From Grifola frondosa (taxonomy: Eukaryota > Basidiomycota > Agaricomycetes > Polyporales > Grifolaceae), in NCBI GenBank assembly GCA_001683735.1, contig LUGG01000014.1, positions 1-64,000 on the forward strand: a stretch of 64,000 nucleotides of DNA, given 5' to 3'. The notes beneath the pieces are model-generated. The model did no database searches. It saw only the letters and a list, made by a program, of their open reading frames with translations, and had not been told where the DNA came from. Made by a program: the position numbers and the translations under genes. Every line of letters starts with the position of its first letter. Positions within the stretch are counted from its first letter, which is position 1. Positions 11,018-20,386 of the stretch are shown here, piece by piece.

Positions 11018-11977
11018 GTGAACGACGGCTATGCTACCAACACTGCAGCGGCTCCACTCCCTGCCACGCAGAATGTGTTTCCTCCTGGGCCCAACATCGC
11101 GGCACCCCACGTGGAAGACGCCCATCCACCGCACCATCCTGCCAACGACGGAGTGGTCCACCCTCCTGTTGACCACATGCAGGTACATGACGTTGTGGTC
11201 GAGGATCCTGGTTATTTCACTGCCGAAATGAAGCAGTACGTTGTTGGCCGTCCGTGTCTACGGATGGGATTTAGTGGCTGATCAATCAATCAGACTCATC
11301 CTTCTTCGACGGCAGCGAGAGGACCTTGCGAACGCACATGTCCCCATTTGGAACATTCCCACTAACGCTGTCTGGGGTCCACACCGAACATCGCTAAGTA
11401 TCTTTGTGTTGCCGGAGTTCCACTGACGATATCCATAGTGGGACTCGTGAAAAGCATGTTTTTCTTCTCCAACGATGGGAAGCCAGTACCGCGCGCCGGT
11501 ATTGGCATTGTACCTTGCACCCGTATTGATCTCAAGGCGGCGCAGCAAGCACTCGGGGCCACGTGGTACCACCGTATGGTAAGTGGGGTTACTTTAGTGT
11601 ATTATAGAAAATTGATGAGCGTACAGCACATTCCAATCACACCATATACGCGAGGAGGGACATGTCCAGTCGAGTGCGAGGGAGCACTGTCGCAGCAGTC
11701 AGTTGTCTGTAATATCGTTATTCAATTGTTGACTAATGGGAATCGCCGCACACAGGGAATGCCATTCAACGATGTCTTTGACAGCACAACCGGCCAAAGC
11801 ATTGACCGCATAAGCGCTGCTGCCGTTATGCCAGGCGACGTCGTCGAAGTGAACGCTCGCCTACTTCGCTGGCCAAAAGTGGGCAACTACAAGAACCAGT
11901 CTTGGGATGAGTGGGGCACACTTTTGGAACTCTCCCGTATCGAGCTCATCTTCATGAAGACGGACAGTGGCGATTAA
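11018..11977 (+). CDS. Unrecognised small gene, family copy B
   Basis: The product is not recognised, but the copy is clearly related to copy D. The recognisable pieces are 'IPTNAVWGP' near 11350, 'LVKSMFFFSNDGKPV' near 11445 and 'PCTRIDLKAAQQALG' near 11515. A likely intron follows (GT at 11579 to AG at 11755, frame-preserving). The conserved last block is 'ISAAAVMPGDVVEV', 'LLRWPKVGNYKN', 'WDEWGT' and 'LELSRIELIF', ending at 11977. The N-terminal part (11018-11281, proline/histidine-rich) lies directly against the right arm of the foldback. The early exons are not in one frame, so the copy may be decayed or affected by base-calling errors. Strong residue conservation with D in the last two blocks shows past selection on the protein. 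Confidence 0.5.
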
Positions 11978-12080
11978 GTTGTGGCCAGCCACGTATTGCT
12001 CCGAAGCACAAAAGTAACTACACCATGTCATGGTCATCCCCCCCCCCCCCTCTCGTACGACTTAATTCCGTGTCAGTACA

Positions 12081-12220
12081 TTTCATTATTATCGCTACAG
12101 TCCTGCAACAAAATATAATCCCCACTCCTACAATATTAACCTAATCCCCACTCCTACAATTTTCATTATTATCGCTACAGTCCTGCAACAAAATACAATC
12201 CCCACTCCTACAATACGAAC
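12081..12220 (+). repeat. 80-bp tandem duplication
   Basis: The stretch starting TTTCATTATTATCGCTACAG at 12081 is repeated with an 80-base offset at 12161, with one or two base changes. It lies between family copies B and C in DNA without a supported gene. A C run at 12039-12050 just upstream is prone to length error. Confidence 0.8.
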
Positions 12221-12339
12221 CACACCTGTACAGCCGAATACAATATAAACCGGTATTTGACACACACAACCGAATGTTGACTACAATCACTCCACACCCT
12301 TCCCCACTTGCGCCGCACAATGAACTGGGACTTGGCTGA

Positions 12340-13010
12340 AATCGTAGTGCGATACATACACCCGCATCGTAGAGGCAACAACGCACACTCGGATATTTCA
12401 GTTGAAGAGGAATACGTTGATGGGAAATGCAATACGTTGCGGATGCACGGTGCGAGGATGAGTGCTATTGCGCACCGCAGAACGATAAGCGTGATTTCCC
12501 CAGGGAAATTCCCGTTCTTCAAATCGCGCTTCCGGAGGAGGACTTTGGATAGTAGGTGCGATATGTTTCCGACACCCCGCGCGACGACGAGCGTGACTTC
12601 ACGAGCAAACTTCCCGTTTATGAAATAGTCGTGCAGCACAAACACCGCGATAGGGGATGGAATATATTCGCAAGACCAACACGAGGATGACTCTGGCTTC
12701 TCCCGGGAAGTGGCCGTGCTTCAAACTGCCCTTGCGCAGCAACACCGGTATAGCAGATGCAATATGTTTTCTACATCGTGGTGCGGATGCGTTACGGAGA
12801 GATGTCCACGATGCAATATGCTTTCTATGCGGCACACGAGGACACGAAGATGGTGGGTGAAACAGTGGTTGTGGACCAACACCGCGATAGCACATGCAAT
12901 ATGTTTTCTACGTGATATTAAGTGCGCGTCGCACATCGGATAGATTTGTTACAAACCACGTACCAAAATCGAACACTTACAAATGCAATATGCTTTCTAC
13001 CGGCGGTATG
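12340..13010. repeat. Dispersed repeat block with TGCAATATGYTTTCTA motifs
   Basis: The 16-base motif TGCAATATGTTTTCTA or its TGC variant occurs near 12758, 12812, 12894 and 12985. It sits in partly repeated contexts that often include 'CAACACCG..ATAGCA.A' before it. The segment GTGCGGATGCGTTACGGAGA at 12781 recurs inverted near 15778-15797, and the motif itself recurs inverted near 16897 and 16972. No gene is supported here; the block looks like the remains of a repeat family. Confidence 0.55.
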
Positions 13011-13329
13011 AGATGATACAGAAGTTAGACGTAGCACTGACTTCCGATAGATTCACTATAATGTGAACAGCGCTCTGTGCGGGACTTTGCTGATTGCCAT
13101 GTCACCATTCGCGAGACGGTCAGTTGTTCTGTGACTAAAGTGTCACACTGTGACCAATCCCTAATCAAAACACAACCCACCAAATCACAACTCAGCGACG
13201 CTTATGGTAGGAATAAGTTCATTGAGTGAGTGTTCTCTACTTATATGCACGCACTGTAACATACCCCTGCCATGGTGCCCACCGTGGCGAGTCGTCCTCC
13301 ACAGCTCTACGTGATCTGGGCACGATGAT

Positions 13330-14600
13330 TCACTCCATGTACGGCAACACTGTCTCGACAGGCATCCACCCTGTGCGCAGATTGTCAGGATCACTTCCTT
13401 TCTCCAATGCGCTAACACCGTTCTTCGTCGCCTCATCGCCCACCCTACCATCCTCATCATCCCGTGGCTGAGCTGGAACTTCTTCCATAACTTCATCCTC
13501 GATCACAGGCAGACTTAACGAGTCCGCAAAAGTAAAGCCCGTACTGAAGCCAACCGCACAAGGAACAATGCGATTGGGAACGTCAGCACTGCACGCTCCC
13601 AGAACACTCTGCAGCATTATTCAACATAAGTGATCATGGAGACCGACATCCTCGTACCTTCAGTTCACGCGCCGTATACAAGCGGACAACATCATGCATG
13701 GCTAAATTCATTGACATTCGGATCCCCTTTCGAGTCGGCGTCTTGTAGATTTCAGCAAAAACTGCAACATCCACGAAGTCACCCTTTCGTACGAGGAGAT
13801 GTGAGCCCTGGGCACCCTGCGTAATGGCACCTCCCCTTTGCTGGACACCGACGTTGATCCTGTGCGACACAACCCAGCGTGAGGCAATCTTGGCTGCACG
13901 TCCAAATGCATCGTCGCCCTCCCGCAATACAGAGGCCACCTCTGTCGCATATACGGGTCGCACCTACACCTTTATCCGTGAACGCCGTGGCTCAATGCCA
14001 ACTAGACAGTGACGTACCCTGGTGAACACGCGCCGCTGCAAACTGATAGACCCATTGGATGAACTACCATGGCGACACTCAGCATGAAGCGACTGTAGCA
14101 CGACCTCACGGAACGCCCGTAAGGCCTCGTTCTGAGCGTCGAGAGCGGCGGGGAATCCCCCGTGACCCAGTCGAAGGAATTGTATAGCTTTAGGTGCATC
14201 CGCCTCTCTTCTATAATGTAAGGTGAGAATGTGGACGATGAGATCAACAGCTCACTCACCCTGACCAGTTGCCCAGAGGCGAGATATTCACTTGCTCCAC
14301 AAAACCTTGCACTCTGATGGCAACCTCATAACGTTCGTCTACTTCACCGTCGCAGACGGCTGGATGATACAGCGCCATCGTTCGCTCCCGATGATCCTCC
14401 TGTTGAGCAGGAGTTTCAGTGATGAGCCAGGCAGCGAGGTCATCAAATTCAGAAGGCATTTTCTTCCAACGCGGCATGTCGCTCTCGCACTCCGTGTCAT
14501 TGTTCGGATGGCCAATCCCTGCAGGCCACAGGTCACGGACCAGACCACCTGTGGGAGCTGACTCAGGTAAGTAGGACAAACAGTATGGCCATTCACACAC
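13330..14600 (-). CDS. Unrecognised gene, family copy C
   Basis: The product is not recognised. On the minus strand, exon-like frames follow one another. One is near 14600-14256 (ends 'FVEQVNISPLGNW'). Another is 13963-13690 ('VYATEVASVLREGDDAFGRA', then 'LLVRKGDFVDVAVFAEIYK' and 'MHDVVRLYTA'). The last is 13617-13330, joined by a plausible GT-AG intron just before 13617 and ending in an acidic tail. The 'KGDFVDV' segment and its spacing match the GD-V-V module of copies A, B and D, but this copy is more diverged. It has the opposite orientation to B and D. Exon limits upstream of 14256 are uncertain. Confidence 0.4.
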
Positions 14601-14824
14601 GGTCGCTTACACAGTATAAAGGACATAGCGAAAGTGGGCCGAGTCGCGGTACAGCAAATAAGTTGAAGGTTAGGACACAATTCCCCAGCTCTCTGCACCG
14701 GGTCCAAGCAAATATTTAATCCTTTCATGGCCCAAGCGTCTTCGGCATCAGAGCGGCAATGGTCAATGCTGCTCGGAGCCAACCGGGCTTTCTCTGCACG
14801 ATGGTCGAGATGACCTCTCAACAC

Positions 14825-15859
14825 AGAAATAGCGTCTAGGAGTGGGCATAGCGAATATCAACCGCATTACCACGCACTACATTACCCCCTCCCTCGCGCA
14901 CTCATACAATATTCTGCATACAGACTTCTCCTACGTGAACGTCCCTGCGGGCTACTGCCAGGGAAAATGTGGCATCATTTACAACACGAAATCAAAATGT
15001 CTAGAGCGCGACTGTACCCCAATTTGGTGAGCGAATTTTCAGTCACTCCTTTCTAGAACAGGCTGCGGTCCATTTCGCGTTGAGCCAATTTCCACTGACT
15101 GGTTTCTCGAACAGCCTACGGTCGTGTTCGGTTGGCGCCTCGACCACCGGCACCCTGTTCAACTAGGGCAAAATCGCAAGGTGATCGGATGCTCAGATCG
15201 TAATCTGGACCGGTCGTTCTCATCTTGCTCCTATTACCAATAGGGACTCTGCTACCACATGCTGCACCACGAAAAAACTTCCTCCCCGCGGCGGTCCGCG
15301 TAATAAATTCCACATTCTATGCATCAGAACATGGTTGAAGTTCCCGGTAGCGGACAAGTTCCCCAACGATGTCACCACAACTCGAGCAGCACAGTGCCCA
15401 TTCACCCCTCTGGCCTTGATCCCTCGGTGACCGGTGACCCGCCGAGACACACCATCCAATCTCACCGTGATCCGGTCCAGACAATGGGTGAAATCGCACT
15501 GGGCACTGTAGAACTAAATTTTCCTCGGCTCATCCGGACAGATCACTTCAGCTGCGCTCCCAGTTGACATGTGGGCTGATCAATTTGACGCGCACCGCGA
15601 ACACTGACAACACGACCTCGTTCTGCAGGTGTTCTCCTCCTATCCTCGGGCACAGTTCACACACACATGTGTTGCCCCACGCGTACACTGAACGATGCTG
15701 AACCCACAGCGCACGACACACCAGCCCTGAACGATCTCGGGTATTTCTCTGAGGAATTGAGACAGTACGTGGACATCTCTCCGTAACGCATCCGCACCAC
15801 AACGTGAACTACCTTCCAGATACATCCAGAAGGAAAGGCAGCACCGCGACCGTGCCAAT
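14825..15859. other. Gap without a supported gene
   Basis: Between copies C and D. Open frames are short and lack recognisable features. The only structure I see is the inverted match at 15768-15797 to the repeat block near 12781. Confidence 0.5.
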
Positions 15860-16544
15860 ATGCGCTATGCTATCGCGAACATTCCCACTGACACTCGTTG
15901 GGGACCAACACCCGTCATGGCAAACTATCTCTGTGTGGACCACATCCCATTGAGAATGTCATTGGTCGGACTGGTGAAGAGAATGTTATTCTTCACCAAA
16001 GACGGAGAACCTGTGCTGCGACCCTGCATCGGCATCGAACCATGCACCACCCTGGATCTTACGGCGGCACAGCGAGTGTTGGGCACAAATGCAGCACCTG
16101 CATATGGTGCGTGAACACAATTACCATCTCAGACACCAAACTCACGCTGCAGTAGTACATTCCAACACCACCATATATGCCCGAAAGAACATGAGCAGTC
16201 GCAAACCAGGCAGCACCATATTTACGGTGAGCACGTCCCTCTGCCTCCATGTTCTTGCATGATGTGATCCGCAACCATAGGCCAACGTTTTCCACGACGT
16301 GTTTGACAACACAAAGGGCGCACATATGGAGCGCATCAGCGCTGCAGCGATTATGCCTGGTGATATTGTTCATGTGGAAGTCAAACTGCTTCGGCAGCAA
16401 GAAGTCGGAAACTACAAGAACAAGATATGGGATGAGTGGGAAACAGCTTTTGAGCTTTCGCGCATCGAGCTCGTGTTTGCTAAGCCTGACAACCCGCCCA
16501 AAATGACGACAGCGCTGGACGCGTTCCGCGTCCCATCTCCTTAA
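15860..16544 (+). CDS. Unrecognised small gene, family copy D
   Basis: The best-preserved member of the family. The first exon begins at ATG 15860 ('IANIPTDTRWGPTPV') and runs through 'LVKRMLFFTKDGEPV' and 'TTLDLTAAQRVLG' to about 16106. After an intron whose acceptor lies near 16286, the last exon (to TAA 16542-16544) reads 'VFDNTKG', 'ISAAAIMPGDIVHVEVKLLR', 'VGNYKNKIWDEW' and 'FELSRIELVF', ending in a short proline-rich tail. Block order and spacing match copy B closely. The alternating strands around GD-V-V suggest a small beta-barrel such as an OB fold; this is inference. True upstream exons may exist before 15860. Confidence 0.5.
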
Positions 16545-16879
16545 TGATACATGCCCTACATACAACTCGTACTCATAATACGTGCTCATAATAGAACCCT
16601 CTTCACTTGATTAATGATCTTTGGTTTGGTACTCGTGGTCGTTCATATATGTTAGCTAACTATTTGCGATAACTATATATACATTATATTGTGACCGTAA
16701 CGCTTTCGTCACAATATGCCATTTGCGCGATGTTGTGGACGCCATCCTAACTAGGTATGTACGCTACCGAAGACGTTTGTCACCTTTTACACGAACAACT
16801 TCGAAGACAGTACCTGTAACCATCATCTGTGAGCATCATCCGTCCAACACGGTGTCGTTGGCCCGATAACTACCAGTGA

Positions 16880-16995
16880 TCCTCGTATTCCACATAGAAA
16901 ACATATTGCAACTGCTATCACGGTGTTGCTCCACAAGTATGGTGTCAAGGACCATCCTCATATCCCGCATAGAAAACATATTGCATCCCCTATCC
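16880..16995 (-). repeat. Inverted copies of the TGCAATATG motif
   Basis: AGAAAACATATTGCA occurs at about 16897 and 16972, each followed by a related 'ATCcCGGTGTtGCT' string. They are reverse complements of the motifs at 12.75-13.0 kb, so this block and that one are inverted relatives. Confidence 0.5.
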
Positions 16996-17632
16996 CGGTG
17001 TCGCTGCCCAATCGCGGCCGCACCCTCAACGAGGGCAACATCCACCGTGCGCGACCGTCATGAAATGCTCCGGGATCGTGGCTGCATTGAGTGTATCCAT
17101 GTGATGTACTACAGCTAGCAATGCTGGTATGGATTCTCAATCGGGTGTTATCGCATTCCACAGCCGCTGTAATGTGAAATGTCAACTATCATTTCGTCGC
17201 CGATCGCTAACAGACCACAGTCTAGGTGTGATCGAGACGCTGAACCCTACCTACTTCAAGAAGCCGTCTCCCCCGCACACCCCTTTCACCCTGCCCTTCT
17301 ATCGCAGTGCCATTAGCAGTGATCATGAGGTACGCAGCACTGTAAAATCCATCTACGAGGATGATCAGTGACACGTTCTCAGTACACCTGAAAATGAAGA
17401 CATCGACCTTCTCGCACAATATGGCCTTCACAACGCCGGGGAAGGCGTGGATCCATACGTGGTAACGGGCACAGAGCACCTGTCTTCCGACATGCAACGG
17501 TATGTTTGAATACGTGGTCCATCGCCATTCGAAGACTGATAGTGCACGAACTAGATTGATTGACACGTTTGTCCACCGCCCACGACCTGACATGAACACT
17601 TTTCCAATCAGCCACGTGCCTCCCCACGCAGC

Positions 17633-18093
17633 ATGGGGGTTGATAACCACATCGACGTACTCTGTATCGACAATAACCCTGTCTCTATCTGCGTCGTTGG
17701 GCGTGTCGTGCCACCTACGGATGCGGTAGATAATGCCGGCACTCAACCATTCATATCTCTACAGCCGTTAAGGCACCGAGACCTCGTCGCAGCAAGAGTT
17801 CTACAAGGACAGCGTAGTAACCCTGAAGTCGGTGAGTCTGATATCCGTGTGTGATGCTTCACTCACTCACATATGTATAGTATCTGCTTCAACATCCGTT
17901 GGGTCTCCACAGGTGGCGCGCAGACGGCGCAGATGGCCGGATCACTGATTTGAGTGGACGTCACACAGGTCCAAGCGCGCAGGCTACTTTACGCATGCGT
18001 GGCCTTCTTATTGGAGATATTGTTCTCGCTGAAGTGGAGTTGGTGCGTGTACGCGGAGCAGCTTCAGTTCGACAGATGCATCCGGCACATTAG
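17633..18093 (+). pseudogene. Family copy E fragment, broken by foldback element 2
   Basis: A weakly supported fourth or fifth relative. The plus strand carries 'SLQPLRHRDLVAARVL' near 17760, comparable with 'SPLRNGDLLNAQSL' of copy A. After an intron-like gap it has 'GLLIGDIVLAEVELVRVRG' near 18010-18060, comparable with 'MPGDIVHVEVKLLR' of copy D. Coding similarity stops where foldback element 2 begins at about 18063, so the element seems to have interrupted or captured the 3' end. A long minus-strand frame (17746-17222) overlaps and I cannot exclude that it is the real one. Confidence 0.3.
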
Positions 18094-18184
18094 CCCAATG
18101 AGACATGGATGCATCAGGATGCATCCAAACTACATGAAAGAAGGATGCATCCGTATGAATTATATAATTAATGATTAAAAATGC

Positions 18185-18266
18185 CACCAGCAGGACTTGA
18201 ACCCAGGACCAGCTGAAACACATCAACATAATACATTCATGCAACTAACCACTACACCACAGAGGC
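18185..18266 (-). other. tRNA-like sequence (Pol III A and B boxes), left arm
   Basis: On the minus strand, TGGTGTAGTGG (18259-18249) matches a tRNA A box and GGTTCAAGTCC (18203-18193) a B box. They are about 45 bases apart, inside a segment that starts GCCTCTGTGGTG and ends CTGGTGGCA. The acceptor ends do not pair well and I could not fit an anticodon arm, so this looks like a tRNA-derived (SINE-like) promoter rather than a working tRNA gene. Confidence 0.5.
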
Positions 18267-20127
18267 TTTGCATTGGTGTGATATGCACACATTATAACAT
18301 CCATATTTACCATGCCACTCCAGAATGTTCTGCTAAATTCCTCCCCCAAATATTCACCAAATCTCTTGATTTCTTTGTTCTCTTGGTCGCATATATTTCC
18401 TATGTAATGTTCTGAATTTTGTTTAATAGAATATGCCATGAAGAATATATCATTTCTGATATGTCACCAGACTCAGCCACACTAGAATTCCTTCCCCTGC
18501 TCCTCCATCAATTCTGCATAGTTTATCTTCATTTAAGATTCTCCTTGCTCCTAAATATCTTGCCTTTTATAATCTATATAACAGAGAGCTCCATACAGCA
18601 ATAATATTTTATCTTCCCCTACTTTACTAGTTGATATCCACCCTAAATTGCGAAGTGAATACTCAACCAATCTATATGCATGGGCATCATCTGAAAGATG
18701 CATTATGTCTGAATATGCTGACATTTATGTGAAATGAATCTGGCTCATATTCACTTTACAATGTGCAGAATAACCCTAGGTGATAGTTCTCACACTGATC
18801 TTGCAATATCTCTGTGTACATTTACTTGCTTTTTGTTTTCTCTTTTGCACACTGTTATGTTTTATGCCATCAAAATAAGCCCTCCATCTTCTTGTTATTC
18901 ACTGTGGTCACAGCAGTGTAATAGAATCACTCATTTGCAATGCTTCCTTCCTAGAAATATTTATAGCTGCTATTAAATTACATTATACATGTTAAAACAT
19001 ACTACAAATACACCCTACAATATACAATAAAAATTAGAAGAATCCATGAAGAAGTGGTTGAGATATGAAGAGATTACCTTTGGGACATTCAATTGTGGCT
19101 GAATGCTGCTATTCCGAGCTCAAGTCACCTGTACAGTGAATCAGATGCAAGATACACTGATCCATCAATTGCCCCCCAGTTCCTCACCAAATTTTATAAT
19201 CTTGGGCTTGTTTTGAAGCTATAATGTTTTCCGATTGGCAATATAATCTGATCTTTTATTTACTTTGATTTAATAGAAAATTGTGTAATCAACTGGTGAA
19301 ACTGATAAGGATTTCAGTATTCATTTCTTCTCTGATAAGGATCATTGAGAGCTCATTTTCAAGCCTCAATTGATACAAATAAGTTACAGTAACCTGCTTA
19401 AAATCAGACGTCAATTCTATCTCAAAACAGTGGAGGAATTGTTTCTACCACCTCTCTGGAATTGCTTTGTGCATTGTGAAGTGAGAAATGAACAAATTAT
19501 TTCAATATAAAAAGCACCTTATTTGGACAAATTCCATCATTCAAAGGTATCCTATGCACATCAATTAGCTAAGTATACATTTCTCAACTTGGGATGAATA
19601 CCAGGCAGCAGAGCAGGAAGAAACAAAATCGTATCATTCTATGGACTTCTGTGTTACATAGATTATAAAAGGGTAGATATCTGGGAGTAAGATGAATGTT
19701 AAATGAAGATAATCCATGCAGAGTTGATGGAGGAGCAGGGGAAGAAATTTCAGTGTGGCTGAGCCTGGATATACTAAAAATGATATATTTTTCATGACAT
19801 ATTCTGTTGAATAAAATTAGAACATTAAATTAGGAAATATATGTGACCAAGAAAACAAAGAAACCAAGATATTTGGTGAATATTTGGGGAGAAATTCAGC
19901 AGAACATTCTGGAAGGACTATCCAGAATGGTATATTTCTATTGTAAGAACGTAAGATGATATATATATCTTCCAGTTCTACTGAATGATCACTTTCAGAA
20001 ACACCAAGGTGAAGACAATATGTGGACAATTGAGGGAGAAATAAAGCAAGGAACATACAGTGGCTGAAACCAAAACATATCATGTATTTCCGAACATAGA
20101 CATATTATATACAGGTCAATGAAAATT

Positions 20128-20216
20128 ATAACTTATATGGTGTAATGGTTACTCTCAATACTACATTGTGTTTATGTGATTTGAAGAGTCACAAGTTCCA
20201 ACCCTGCTAGTTGCAT
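20128..20216 (+). other. tRNA-like sequence, right arm
   Basis: Plus-strand counterpart of the left-arm segment. The A-box-like TGGTGTAATGG is at 20138-20148 and the decayed B-box-like AGTTCCAACCC at 20194-20204. The two tRNA-like segments therefore point into the element from both ends. Confidence 0.45.
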
Positions 20217-20386
20217 TTTTATTGAGAGATTATATAATCAATGAGACGGATGCATCTGTGATGAACAGATGTATCCGTTTAGCAATGGATGTATCTGGTA
20301 AGTGCCTAACAGACTCATTAATGTAATGTGCTGAATGCATCCATTTCTCATTGGACTTATGTGACGGATGCATCCGTCGAACTGAA

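Larger units (their letters stand above)
18063..20386. mobile_element. Foldback element 2, diverged relative of element 1
   Basis: The terminal inverted repeats begin TTCAGTTCGACRGATGCATC at 18063 and, reversed, at 20386. A weaker match continues outward to about 18039 and 20405. The left arm runs to about 18769 and the right arm starts near 19467. The arms are clearly diverged, with indels; the left arm lacks about 230 bases present in the right. The inner arms match the inner core of element 1 ('CAGAATGTT', 'AAATATT.ACCAAATCTC', 'CTCAGCCACAC'). The central loop matches the element 1 loop in reverse orientation. Unlike element 1 there is no minisatellite; instead each arm has a tRNA-like segment and GGATGCATCC palindromes. 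Confidence 0.7.

Noticed and set aside
18185..18266. Functional tRNA gene
   Set aside because: The acceptor ends do not pair and no anticodon arm could be fitted; only A and B boxes are convincing.
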